Shown here: piece by piece, positions 39,601-47,908 of the stretch
Layout: the number at the start of each line of letters is the position of its first letter
How positions within the stretch are numbered: the first letter of the stretch is position 1
Origin: Tubiluchus corallicola
Taxonomy: Eukaryota; Priapulida; Priapulimorpha; Priapulimorphida; Tubiluchidae
NCBI GenBank assembly: GCA_030141605.1
Contig: JAQGDQ010000041.1
Coordinates: forward strand, 682,001-746,000
DNA: 64,000 bases
Direction of reading: 5' to 3'
Notes under the pieces: generated by a model
Databases searched by the model: none
Told to the model about the DNA's origin: nothing
Seen by the model: only the letters and a program-made list of their open reading frames with translations
Made by a program: the position numbers and the translations under genes

Positions 39601-40365
39601 AAATTAAAACAAAATAAAATTAACAACAAATAAATTAGCCAATTTTCAAACAACTAAAATGCTGTAATAGGATATACTGATATGTAGTATTATTTTTGTA
39701 CAGAAGGACAAGTCTGTTTTGAAACGACCGAATTAGAATTTTTATTTGCACAAAGAACTGAAAGCTATATTTTTATCCAGGTTTTATTCAATTTAGTCAA
39801 ACATACGCTCAGCTGGACTTAACTGGAAAACATTTTAGTTCTGAAAATCTACATCCTGCTACACAGTATGCCATTATTTGTTTTGTAATAAACGGTAAAG
39901 TTGTCCTTGAGCATTGAAATGCAGAACTATTATCCACTCAAGGCTGTTTCTTGCTTTCTCTCTCTACACAAAGAAATCATGAACTTGACTTTTAACCTAT
40001 TCATGCAGGCAGTGGACTCACTGTGAAATATTACTTTTGTTTAAAAATGGCTAGGTCTTGCACAAAACATAGACGCACCCAGCAACAATTTAGGTATTTG
40101 TCTAAAAAGTTTATAAAAATGTTATCATTTCATTTTTTTCTTGTATTTTGCTTTTATATTTTAATTACCGTTCCATGTTTAAATCATCAAATCTAAACAA
40201 AGAAAAGACTGTTCTGCTAAACAACCTAACATAATCGTTAAAACTCTTGAGACTAACCAGTAGATTGAATAACAAAAGAGTAACTTACTTATCAGCCGAA
40301 GTTTCACGACATGTCAAACAAACAATTGCTATCAGAAACAAGTGGAAAACGCGAATTCTTGCCAT
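11388..40365 (-). CDS. TEP: Secreted thioester-containing protein (alpha-2-macroglobulin/CD109/C3 superfamily) with alternative bait-region exons
   Basis: TEPs are humoral immune proteins. Cleavage of an exposed bait loop triggers a conformational change that exposes an internal thioester, which binds microbes or proteases covalently. The gene has 32 exon positions, and every junction follows GT-AG with matching phase. With the first variable exon the product is about 1,489 residues, normal for the family. Order: signal peptide; macroglobulin domains ([27 protein letters not shown]); MG6 with [10 protein letters not shown]; an RKKR site at about residue 653; the variable bait exon (about 691-767); [13 protein letters not shown]; thioester GCGEQ (Cys about 985); catalytic His about 1100 in RVIHKEM; receptor-binding domain; stop at 11388. 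The tail ends in PPAP with no hydrophobic GPI or membrane segment, so it is probably soluble. There is no C3a-like cysteine block, so it is a TEP/CD109-type protein, not complement C3. Confidence in the family is very high; the exact orthology is not fixed. Confidence 0.97.
17251..18140. mobile_element. Insertion with long inverted repeat in TEP intron 19
   Basis: A perfect 39-base inverted repeat (17272-17310 against 18059-18096, allowing one base at the edge) starts gtctttttt and ends aaattactg. Weaker matching continues outward (ataaggtactt against the complement of 18110-18135). Between the arms is a GC-richer block containing a 28-base direct repeat, agtgttacgaa[g/a]gcgaaatg..., at 17335-17363 and 17859-17887; its TGTTACG start resembles an LTR end. 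It looks like a foldback insertion with a nested, LTR-like element. No long ORF is present. Confidence 0.6.
19456..19684 (-). other. TEP variable exon 18-I (bait region, Asp/Glu/Phe-rich, acidic)
   Basis: Acceptor CGTTTCCAG, donor GCTGG|GTAGTT, 229 bases, phases 1 in and 2 out, no stops. The peptide opens GIPEEIGP and then has an alternating acidic-aromatic run ([17 protein letters not shown]), a Gly/Ser/Asp loop and the anchor [20 protein letters not shown]. It is the last copy before constitutive exon 19 and the only strongly acidic intact one. Confidence 0.93.
19779..20019 (-). other. TEP variable exon 18-H, open but with a displaced donor
   Basis: The frame is open from acceptor GAACCAG. 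The peptide opens [16 protein letters not shown], continues through an Ala/Phe-rich loop with one Cys ([15 protein letters not shown]) and ends in the anchor [20 protein letters not shown]. The homologous donor CTGG|GTAATT at 19798 would give 222 bases and break the exit phase. A second donor AGAAA|GTAAAC at 19779 gives 241 bases and restores phase 2, adding GNYIIR. The acceptor has a weak pyrimidine tract. It is either a functional exon with a shifted donor or one at the start of decay. Confidence 0.6.
20548..20703 (-). pseudogene. TEP variable exon 18-F, good splice sites but frameshifted
   Basis: It keeps a strong acceptor (TCTTTTTTACTTCCAG) and donor (GCTGG|GTAAGC). Its final block, [16 protein letters not shown], is a near-perfect anchor in the correct exit phase. 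Reading from the acceptor in the entry phase gives about 28 open codons ([20 protein letters not shown]...), then a stop, because the exon is 156 bases (0 mod 3 instead of 1). A single indel between the two open parts explains it. A tiny in-frame version from TTAG at 20613 is possible but has a poor acceptor. Probably a recent pseudoexon. Confidence 0.7.
21761..22240. repeat. Diverged 480-base segment duplicated at 30865-31310 (copy 1)
   Basis: It begins ggaagaaaaggtaatttta and keeps patchy collinear identity, by eye around 65-75%, with 30865-31310 in the same orientation, including a shared gtaagtgatacaaaattt. It ends immediately beside decayed variable exon 18-E. Confidence 0.65.
22247..22351 (-). 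pseudogene. Decayed TEP variable exon 18-E
   Basis: Downstream of copy D the minus strand keeps the end of a bait exon. KPKFLQKAF matches the RPKKIRTDF of copy D, then comes a Trp in the right place and a donor GG|GTAGATA like that of D. The copy has lost one base relative to D between the Phe and Trp of the anchor, so the end phase is wrong. The best in-phase acceptor (ACAG at 22353-22352) leaves only 105 bases, which is 0 mod 3. An older acceptor, TCTGTTTCGAG near 22367, may have been lost. I read it as a dead copy of the D type. Confidence 0.65.
23151..23361 (-). other. TEP variable exon 18-D (bait region, Thr/Phe/Arg-rich)
   Basis: Acceptor GTTTTGCAG, donor GG|GTAGGTGG, 211 bases, phases 1 in and 2 out; the shortest intact copy (70 residues). 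The loop is a run of Thr with Phe, Pro and paired Arg ([20 protein letters not shown]), which could carry O-glycans. The anchor is divergent: [17 protein letters not shown], with Leu in place of the first Trp of ESWLW. It sits only 500 bases from copy C. Confidence 0.93.
23862..24078 (-). other. TEP variable exon 18-C (bait region, Arg/Ala-rich, basic)
   Basis: Acceptor ATTCTGTTTCAG, donor GG|GTGAGAAG, 217 bases, phases 1 in and 2 out. The peptide opens [11 protein letters not shown] and carries a basic loop with many Arg and Ala residues ([19 protein letters not shown]) followed by KGARTES and the anchor [18 protein letters not shown]. The Arg/Lys content suggests sensitivity to trypsin-like proteases; that is inference. 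Confidence 0.95.
24995..25560 (+). mobile_element. Decayed non-LTR retrotransposon (reverse-transcriptase C-terminal part)
   Basis: Translated plus-strand pieces in shifting frames read [10 protein letters not shown], then [19 protein letters not shown], then [20 protein letters not shown] followed by SVWSPL, then [20 protein letters not shown]. This is the standard order at the C-terminal end of CR1/Jockey-type LINE ORF2. Several frameshifts and stops make it inactive. It sits in the TEP array between variable exons B and C, in antisense orientation to the gene. Confidence 0.8.
26479..26725 (-). other. TEP variable exon 18-B (bait region, Pro/Gly-rich)
   Basis: Acceptor TTTTGTTTCAG, donor GG|GTGAGAGG, 247 bases, phases 1 in and 2 out. 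The peptide opens [17 protein letters not shown] and has a collagen-like Pro/Gly loop ([17 protein letters not shown]) before the anchor [20 protein letters not shown]. It is the longest of the copies that use their own canonical donor (82 residues). It shares the first-block motif [DE]-I-P with copy A and the donor type GTGAGA with copies A and C. Confidence 0.95.
27345..27485 (+). mobile_element. Small LINE ORF2 C-terminal relic
   Basis: The plus strand encodes [20 protein letters not shown] followed by a hydrophobic stretch, which matches the x-E-H-F-L-x-H-C-P-x-Y block found near the end of many non-LTR reverse transcriptases. It is only about 45 codons, so family placement is not possible. 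It lies between variable exons A and B. Confidence 0.6.
28343..28382. repeat. (TTA)n microsatellite
   Basis: An interrupted run of att/tta triplets in the TEP intron between variable exons A and B. Confidence 0.8.
29029..29257 (-). other. TEP variable exon 18-A (bait region, Pro/Gly/Ser type)
   Basis: Acceptor CTATTTCAG just above 29257, donor AG|GTGAGAAG below 29029, 229 bases. It enters at phase 1 (G|AG) and leaves at phase 2, fitting exon 17 and exon 19 exactly. The peptide opens EIPERPIWP, runs through a neutral Gly/Ala/Ser/Pro/Val loop ([13 protein letters not shown]) and ends in the anchor block [20 protein letters not shown]. It is the only intact copy whose last two bases are AG, so the residue shared with exon 19 becomes Ser instead of Gly. 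It is the first of the array in transcription order. Confidence 0.93.
29463..29480. repeat. (AT)n microsatellite
   Basis: A short run of alternating A and T between exon 17 and variable exon A of the TEP gene. Confidence 0.8.
30865..31310. repeat. Diverged 450-base segment duplicated at 21761-22240 (copy 2)
   Basis: It lies in the TEP intron between exons 15 and 16. Collinear blocks shared with copy 1 include the ggaagaaaaggtaatttta start, an aactttc-atgcaaa block, ctaaacttgttcaaacga and the gtaagtgatacaaaattt block near the end. Either both are copies of one old repeat family or the intron was segmentally duplicated within the gene. Confidence 0.65.
31830..32160. repeat. Degenerate ATTC/TCAT simple-repeat tract
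   Basis: The intron between TEP exons 14 and 15 contains over 300 bases dominated by ttcattcattt, ctcactcatt and cagtcagtc tetranucleotide variants. It is an old microsatellite with many substitutions, and not coding. Confidence 0.8.
34987..35275. mobile_element. Short inverted-repeat element (MITE-like) in TEP intron 5
   Basis: The ends gggcgtacgggc and the complement of gcccatacgc match at nine of ten bases, and the roughly 280-base interior is GC-richer than the flanks (cccgaatttcgggcactt and ggaggggaatgcagccc). The open frames on both strands are by-products of this composition. Target-site duplication is not clear. Confidence 0.5.
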
Positions 40366-40436
40366 ATTTATCAATTTCAGTAGTCACTAATAAAACAGCA
40401 TACAGACTTCTTAAACACAGAGTATTTTAGTGTATC

Positions 40437-40444
40437 TTTTATAC
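40437..40444 (-). promoter_or_regulatory. TATA box of the TEP gene
   Basis: On the minus strand TATAAAAG lies 72 bases above the ATG, in the context GTATAAAAGATAC. A TATA-to-start spacing of about 30 bases would put transcription start near 40410 and leave a 5' UTR of about 45 bases. A partial NF-kappaB-like GGGACTCTGC (plus strand, 40468-40477) lies upstream; it misses the consensus at its 3' half, so I give it little weight. Confidence 0.5.
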
Positions 40445-43400
40445 ATAAAACATATATATAATACTGCGGGACTCTGCAAAGCACGAGTTGATCTTATAGC
40501 ACCAGGCCCGGATCCGATCATCCGTAACCGAACCGGAACCACAAATGTTCACGTATCTCATCGGTCGCGATGCTAGTTTCTAAGAAGCAGTCACGACGCA
40601 AATAACTTTGGTTTTACTAGCCACTAGGCAGTAAGCAATGGACTGTGCGTGCATCTTTTGAATGAGGCTAAGTCTTTTCCTACAGAACGTGCCAGGCGTC
40701 AAATGACGTTATTGACAAACAAGAATAGGATGTTAATAATAATATGTATCTCTATCCCGGTTAAACGTGAACCGAATCAAACCTGCATTTGTGGCTAGAC
40801 CAAACTTCCTGTTCTTTGCTGGTGAACTGCGAGCGATGCAGTTCATAGCTAGATTTAATAATAGCACAGTTACAACCTATTCCGTTTTAAAATACTATCA
40901 GCAAATGAACAAATTCTATTTGCTACGTTATGAATGCTATGAAATTATGCTTGATTTTGCTCTTTTAAGTGCAATTATTATATCTCTTAAAAAGACAACT
41001 TTTTAACAGAGAAAAGAAAAATTTAACTAAACTAAACTATTATGTTGGTCCTTTCAGGCAAATTTATCGTTTTACAGTCATTTTGACAATGTTTCAACAA
41101 TGGTGTTGATGTCAAGTTACATTACACAGAACGAATGCAAATTCGCCAAATCTTGTTTCAAACAAACTGAATTGATTGGTTGATTGGTCGTTCATTAACT
41201 GCATGTAGGCACAACAGTATTACGACGAAAACGCTTTTACACGAGCGCTAGTGTTGTGGATCTCAGAGTGAGAACCCCTTACGCTGATTTTTTTTATTTC
41301 ATTGTTAGGCATCGAGTTTTAATTTATATTAATTCGCAAATGCAGAGGACTAGAGTCGCGAGTAAGTAACTGGGGTGGCTGCAGGTCAAAGCACAACCGG
41401 AAAAAGAATCACCCCACACCAGTGGATGTGCTGACAGCAGCTTTAGTGAAATGCGACAGTCCAAGGGATCAAGAACCCTGGGCATCGGTCAGTTTTTCGA
41501 TTTCCTCCTACGGCTTTGAGTTAAATACATTGTTTTTAATAAGTGTTTATGTAATGTGGGTAGATGTGAATCTGGTCCTTTAATAAGGTGGGATTCTTTA
41601 ACAAACCGAAATAGGAGACAAAATGCATAAGCACTGAATAACTCCAACTTACAACATTACTGCAACCTTTGATTAACCAACAAAATAAAATAGATAAGAT
41701 AATTACGTTTGCTAAATTTAGAGATCATGCCACTCCTTCTTATGCTAAACTCAGTTTACTCAAATTGTCTGACATATATAAATTAGAACATGCTAAATTT
41801 GTGTTTAAATTTGAACAACAAATGCTTCCTGGCCTATACGCAAATTGTTTTACCCCTGTTTCTAATATTCGTACACATTATACTAGGTCTGTTGCAAATC
41901 ATTTTTATTATGTCGAACGTTTTAATACTTCACTGGGTCAAAATCACTAAATACCAGGGTGTAAAACTGTGGAGCTCGTTACCGTCTCATATCACAAACT
42001 CTGTTACCCTCAGTATATTAGCCATTAGATATAAAAGAGAATTATTGTCAGCTTATGTCATCAATTAAATGTTAATCAAGTCAGTTTTATTTTGACTTGT
42101 TTCATTTCGTTTCGTAGATTTTGTTATGCTTTCTTTATTAGCCAAACTAATGCATTCTATGCATGCCAACTGTTCTACATTTTTAATTTAGCCTTGAGCT
42201 ATTTTGAATTGTTTTGAATTGCTTCACTTGACAGATTTCAATTTTGTTTCCAAAATTATTTGTTTACTGTCCAAACTGAACATAATACACATATATTGAG
42301 CGGAATTATCATTTATCATTGTCAAATGTCCTGCCTTTTTTTTTATTAAGTCTTTATTTATTTTGAGTTATGTCATGTATAGGCTTTTTGACTTTCTTTT
42401 TGTTTTGCATTGTACTAGTACATATTGCACAAATTTGAGTTTTATGCAAGCATTTACTTTTACAATCACCGTCCTCATATACAACATGCTGCTTCTCAGA
42501 TGTCATGTTATATTACCATTATTATGCTATATCATCTAATTTTGTTTTTGCTTTACTTAATCGTCCCTTATAATATGGATAACTTTTGCATTCTTTTTCT
42601 TTATTACGCTAAAGTGAACTTTGTTGAAAAAATGTCTAAAATCAGTAGTGTTATAAATGAACTCTAATCCACCCATGGTATAACCAAAAGATGTATATGT
42701 GTCTAACGGCTGCTGGACAGTACTGTGTGCATAGGAGTCAAGTCCGTCGACTTGCACAAGGAGGTCCTTGACTTGTACTGTAGCATGTGCCTAAATTAAT
42801 AAGCAAATCAAAACTTGTTTCTGAAATCTTTTGACTAAAATAAGAGTTAAATATGAACGAGAAACCCCAAGGAAACTTATATACAATAATGCATTTTTAT
42901 CAGCGATTCATGGCGATAGTAGGTATATAGTAGTCGGTATTTAATTGTACTTAAAAGGTAATAATGTTAGGTTACGTTACGTTTCTTTGTTATTCTTAAT
43001 ATTGGGCTAAAATCGTGACTGAGTCACTGAACTGTACTAATTATACGTAGCTCAAAGTCACGTTGATGTACGTAGTTAGTAACTAGGTCATAAAGTGCCT
43101 CAGTCTGTTGGCGACTAACTTGCAAAAGTGACTTATACACTGCAGTTATAACATTTAATGTTTTTTATTCGTAAATAGATCCGCTAATTAATACCAATTA
43201 CGCTGGTATTAATTAATAACATGAGACAAAAGTACCGACACATCACCAACTAAGATCGTCCAATTATAGGCTGAGTAGGTGTATCATGTAGTCGTCCCAG
43301 AGTAGCCGTCTACATCTGGCCGAGACTGGAACCTAAAATTCGTCCTCCATGAAGAGATAGTTTACATTGATACAAAAAATGCGCGTGTGGTAAAAAAATA

Positions 43401-44550
43401 AATCTATACAGACATATGTAAATGTATACAGACATTTATACCCGCGCACCAATTGTTACAGGCACCTTTTGAGCAGACGTCCTAAACAAAACGATCTTTA
43501 TGACATTTCACTTTATCTGCGGGAATGAATCACTTGGGATATTGAAAAACATTCCCAAGTGTTCTCGTCAGTTTTACGTCATTCAAATTATCCTGCTATC
43601 ACATATGGTGCTATATCGTTCAAAACAGCAAGGAGTGGGCCTAGAATAATTGTCACACGAGTAATGTAAAATAGGCTATTGTACAAAACAAGTAAGTTCT
43701 TTTAACCATAGTATGTGATCATTGTAATATGTGTAATAATATGTGGCACTATGTGCTTATTATTCCAAAAATAAATCTGTTTGGTTTTGTAGAAAAATAC
43801 TAGTTGATGAAAACATAGTTTTTACCAACTAGGATAAGTTAACACATTAAGTTTTGTGTTTTTTGTGTTTTTTAATGCAAATGCATTTTAAATAGCATTC
43901 GGTCAGCCAATACATTTTTGCTGCCCCATCGGTCAAACAGAAACCATATTTAACCATATATAGATCATTAAGCCGATTAAGACCATCAAGCCCATCCAAC
44001 ACATCGATCCTTCGATTTGTTATTGTTCCTTTGCAAACAAGTTTCCCTCCATTTGACCCTCAAAAATACAAATCATTTTTACCAGGATACTTGAATCCTT
44101 CAGTAATAACCGCACGAAGAGCAATAATGGCAAGCACGAGCGCAAGAATTATTAAATGAAAAAGAAACATCTGTGGTTCACTGAGACAACCAACTAAAGG
44201 ATTATGGGCCTATGGGAATAATCGACATAGTAATGGACTAATCAAAAAGTCTACTGGGCGGCGGTCTGAGTGATCAATTCAGTATATTTTATAGAGCGCA
44301 CCCCGTCCCCGTTTTTGCGACGTTTCTTGAAAAACGCATTTCGATCGAATTGGTCTGCGCATATATCTGGGTACAGTTGGAAAACCTGCGCGCCGCACAT
44401 TATTGTCAAAACTTAAAACCATCTGCACACAGCATTCAAGAGGAGAGAGAGAAAATAATTAAAAGTTTGGGGTAAAAGCACGTTCATGTTGTACAAGTTA
44501 AGAAAATCGCTTGGATTTGGTGCTTAGGTTAAAACTTTTGAGCAGTCACC
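40445..44550. other. Intergenic region between divergent TEP and GPCR genes
   Basis: Apart from a LINE relic at 41650-42068 and a small hairpin near 43182-43216, I see no gene. The reading frames are short. The right part holds the promoter of the GPCR; no TATA box stands out. Confidence 0.5.
41650..42068 (+). mobile_element. Decayed non-LTR retrotransposon (ORF2 C-terminus)
   Basis: Two overlapping frames carry LKLSDIYKLEHAKFVFKF, ANCFTPVSNIRTHYTRS and, after a frameshift, KYQGVKLWSSLPSHITNS ending in RYKRELLSAYVIN and a stop. This order (IYKLE, THYTRS, G-x-KLW-x-LP, YK-x-LLS-x-Y) is typical of the tail of CR1/Jockey-like LINE reverse-transcriptase polyproteins. Only the last 130 or so codons remain. 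Confidence 0.8.
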
Positions 44551-45578
44551 ATGACATGGAACTTCACAAGGAACTCAAGCAATACGTATACGACGACAGA
44601 ATTAGACACATTTTGTCATGCGAAATTTTTTTATGTAATTATCTCTTCTCTCCTATTTTTGTTTGGCGTCATTGGAAATATCATCAACATTCGTGTGCTG
44701 TGGCACTCCAACAGACTCCGAGAACTCAGCTACAACTTCCTTCGATGGTTGGCCATTGCTGACTTCTTGGCTCTTAACTTTTGTTTCCATTTCATTCTGG
44801 CCATTAGTAGAGTGTTGCCGGGGACCATCCATCTGGCTAGGTACATTGCACATGCACTTTTTGGACTCTTCGGCTGGTTCACATTTTCCAGTAATTTTTT
44901 AATTGTGTCTTTGACGCTTGATCGCTATCTCGCCGTGTCTTATCCTATGCACGCGAAGACCTTTCGGACTTGGAAGGGCGTTACTGTTGGCATCTGGACG
45001 TGCTTTGTGTGGGCGTTCGTCATCGAACTGCCCGATTTTATCAACAGGAGAATTGAGGAAGCAACGGAACACCAAGCAAACACCACAGTCTACACATGGA
45101 CCTGGAACGATGAAGTTACCCGGACGTCCGTTTACTCGGCATACCCTTGGATAAGGTCCATTTTCGGACAAATTCTACCGGAAGTGTGCGTCATAATAAC
45201 AAATCCGTTGATCATACAAGCTCATCGCCAAGTACTGGCGAGAAGACGTCTTATGAAACTCACGGCAATCCAACGAAAAGCCGCCCTTGAAGAAAAGCGT
45301 CTCTTTACGCTCCTCATAACTGTGTCAGCGGTTTTCATTTTGTGCACAATCCCTAATACAATACTGGGCATCATTACAAGAATGGGAGATGATAGCCTTC
45401 TTGTGGACGTAAGATTCAGCACTTTTCGTATCTGGCAACTATCATATTAATGGTAAATCATGCTGTGAATTTCTATGCATACAGCCTTGCCAGTTCGGTT
45501 TTCCGGCAAAGTTTGAAAGAAGTTTTATCTCGAGATTTGCGGTGTAGCAGAAGACACGTAGAACCGCTACAGGCATGA
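44551..45578 (+). CDS. Intronless class A (rhodopsin-like) GPCR, neuropeptide-receptor-like, broken by a frameshift before TM7
   Basis: A seven-transmembrane receptor in one exon. ATG at 44551; residues 1-25 are a short outer N-terminus with two N-glycosylation sites (Asn4, Asn8). Landmarks: TM1 GNIIN (42-46), TM2 LAIADF (67-72), TM3 end LTLDRYLAVSYPMH (DRY at 124-126), a long third inner loop rich in Arg/Lys (about 225-251), and TM6 VFILCTIPNTILG. The first frame ends at 45450 after 299 codons, in FRIWQLSY. From about 45420 the next frame continues with FSYLATIILMVNHAVNFYAYS, a proper TM7 and inner helix, up to a TGA at 45576-45578. One missing base near 45415-45419 explains this. Cys at the start of TM3 and in outer loop 2 seem absent, which is unusual. 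Similarity in style is to invertebrate FMRFamide-type receptors; the ligand is unknown. Confidence 0.85.
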
Positions 45579-46516
45579 TTTGTGTGAACCAATGTCTTTT
45601 TATTTTTAACGTATCTAAAAGTAAAAGTATGTCTAAAGTATATAATGTTGTGTAGTTGACGTGAAAATGCAGCTTTATATCTGATCAAACACGTCGAGTA
45701 CATTGGTGTTCGACTGTACAAACTCTAAAGATGATTTTATTATAAAACTGGTAATAATTTAACCAAGCAATAATGATGCTATGAATGCATGTTCATCATT
45801 GTTCATGTCCTGCAGTGGCGACAACAGTTTATGTAGCACAATGATAATTATGGCAAACTGCGAAAAAGCAAAGCCATTATTTAATTTACAAAATAAAATG
45901 AAACAAAATAACCTATTTAAACTAGGCAGAAAATACTTTAGCATTAAGCCACATTTTACATATGGATCTAAAATAAACAAACACACAGACACAAAGACCT
46001 CCTCTGGTAGTCACAGATGTACACACATCCAGGATTAATTTTGCATATAAAGACGATATTTATTTTCGCTGAGTTCTAATAACAAAGCACTGTATTGCAC
46101 GCGGGGCAAAATAAGTCCAGATATCTACATGTACTGCAACAGGAGTTCAAGTGGACAAAGTCATTAAAATTGTGAAAAGGATATTAAATCGTTATTACAA
46201 TTCTGATGGGCTTAATAATGAAGCCGTAAAAATTTCTTAGTCCCCAAAACGGTGAAATGTTAATTTATTATTTTTCAAAGTAAGCAACTGAACAAGGAAT
46301 TTGTTATAAATCGTTGTTCTGTCTATGTATCAATTGTTTTTAGTAATTTAAATAAGTTCTTTTGATTGCGATTCCAGTACGCGCACATGTCTTCTGCATA
46401 CTGTAAATAGGATTAAATGCAGAACAGCTGTATAAATATAAATTCAGTTTTTTTGCTCATGCTTATTTGTGAAATTATCTACATAAAAAATTTCCTGAAA
46501 ACTACAACCTCCCTCC

Positions 46517-47405
46517 GTGCCGGCTCTAGGTAGTTTGACGCCCCAAGTAAGTCAACCTCTATTCAACGGTCAACCTCTTTCCCACGGTTCCCACCACACG
46601 CGAAAATTAAATGTTTCTTGTATAATGTTGTAATTAAGTACAATGTTATCTGTGTGTTAGGCTTATACGTGTATTATGTGTACTAATTTAAGTGTAGCTT
46701 GTTACTTATGCTGGGGTTGGTTTAAATTGAATTCATGACGCCATTGTATGTACTGGTCTTCAGGAGCAATTGCATTTCTGTCACTTTCGGCTAGGTTCCC
46801 CCCAACCTTTTCATTAGAAGATTTTTTGAAACCATAAACTTCTGTTTTTCACGTACACGTCGATTTCACTTGTTTCACCACAATCACAACTATGACTCTG
46901 TTTTAGTTGCAAACACTTCCTGATCGATTCTTTTTGCTGTTCAACGTCCGCCAATTTTTTTACCTTTCGTTTCCTGTATTTCTCTCATGAAGACGTCGAT
47001 TCTTGTAGTTCATCTGCCATTATTAGATAAATGCCATTGCACATGTAAGAATTTTTTTCATTAAACGATAGATCAGCACTTCCATTGGTCTGCAGCTCTG
47101 TGCATATAATAGAAACTGGGTGCAAAAAGCAGAGAGACGCGTCAGTAACGTCTGAGTGAAGTGATTTAATCTTAGGAAACCAGATAAAGTAAAAGTACAA
47201 AGTATTTTGCTGGTTGAATACACGCCTCGATGAATCAAGAAAAATAACGCAAGCAGTTCGTTTCGTTTAATTTAAGTATTGTGCACATAAGGAATTACAT
47301 GTAAGCATACATTGTGAATTATTATTACTTATGCTAGACCTAAAAATTAAAGAATAATTACTTTCAGAATTGGGCGCCCTAGGTAACTGCCTAGTGGTAG
47401 AGCCG
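46517..47405. mobile_element. DNA-transposon relic with GCCGGCTCTA ends
   Basis: The left end gccggctctaggta and the right end, read in complement as GCCGGCTCTACCACTAGG, form a terminal inverted repeat with a perfect 10-base core; a gcgccc/gacgcccc block follows inside each end. The element spans about 890 bases and contains a broken minus-strand transposase-like frame (46814-47020), which supports an autonomous origin followed by decay. Confidence 0.6.
46814..47020 (-). pseudogene. Broken transposase N-terminus-like frame
   Basis: ATG at 47020 begins MADELQESTSS and meets a stop at 46985. The same frame continues EKYRKRKVKKLADVEQQKES and then a Cys/His-containing stretch (HSCDCGETSEIDVYVKN) to a stop at 46814. 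The basic KRK...KK start followed by Cys pairs recalls the N-termini of hAT-type transposases, but I cannot assign a family. It sits inside the inverted-repeat element. Confidence 0.45.
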
Positions 47406-47770
47406 GCTTTGGGCGTCTCTCTCGACTGAAGAACGTCAAAAGATATCATCTATCAGCAGCAAATTTATTACATGAATTCTTTTCCTTTGGACATTCCCAT
47501 CATCATCTTTATACTGTTCAACGCCTTATCTACCCAATGCATGGTCATGTTTTGCGAGGAAAATTTTGATCTATAATATTTTTATTGTAAGGCTCAAGAT
47601 GATAGTCGTTCTTGTCGTAAATTCAATGTAGAGACCCCTTTTTTTCATCCGCCTGCAGCTCATGTGTGGCCGTATTCTAGGAAAACACTTAGCATAATAT
47701 ATTTTAGAAACATATAGCTTAACATTTTAAACTGCACACTCAGTCACGCGCAAAATTCAGCTTTTTTACT

Positions 47771-47908
47771 ACGTTATGGCGCGTTCAGACGTAGAGACTT
47801 CTCTCTGAGAGCAAAGTTGCAACGGTTTGGCAACTTCTCTCGCAACTTGTGAACGGCTTGGCAACTTACCTCAGAGAGAAGTCTTTACGTCTGAACGCGC
47901 CATAACGT
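47771..47908. mobile_element. Foldback MITE, 138 bases
   Basis: The arms 47771-47809 (acgttatggcgcgttcagac...) and 47870-47908 (...gtctgaacgcgccataacgt) are a nearly perfect 39-base inverted repeat with two or three mismatches. They enclose 60 bases that hold smaller repeats (gcaactt, cggtttggcaactt, cggcttggcaactt). The RNA or single strand would form one long hairpin. There is no coding capacity. Confidence 0.85.

Larger units (their letters stand above)
29685..40365 (-). other. TEP: TEP constitutive exons 1-17 (signal peptide to MG6)
   Basis: Exons, in transcription order: 40289-40365, 38145-38308, 37579-37670, 36841-37012, 35600-35722, 34818-34891, 34622-34661, 34258-34342, 33953-34037, 33607-33810, 33357-33469, 32810-32930, 32455-32565, 32275-32337, 31513-31701, 30465-30614, 29685-29892. 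They total 2,071 bases, so the block ends one base into a codon (AGA G|). Start ATG is 40365-40363; the first 24 or so residues ([19 protein letters not shown]...) form a signal peptide, probably cut before the DK that closes exon 1. Macroglobulin-type motifs recur through the block. Exon 17 carries RKKR followed by Ser, then a Trp/Tyr-rich stretch and [11 protein letters not shown], which leads straight into the variable bait exon. The short exons of 40-208 bases and the consistent phases make the model reliable. Confidence 0.95.

Noticed and set aside
43182-43216. Small palindrome ttaattaatacca/tggtattaattaa
   Set aside because: AT-rich hairpins of this size are common by chance in such sequence; no further support.
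45411-45421. An 11-base GT...AG stretch (gtaagattcag) in the GPCR that, if removed, restores the TM7 frame
   Set aside because: Far too short for spliceosomal removal; a one-base deletion nearby explains the frame change more simply.
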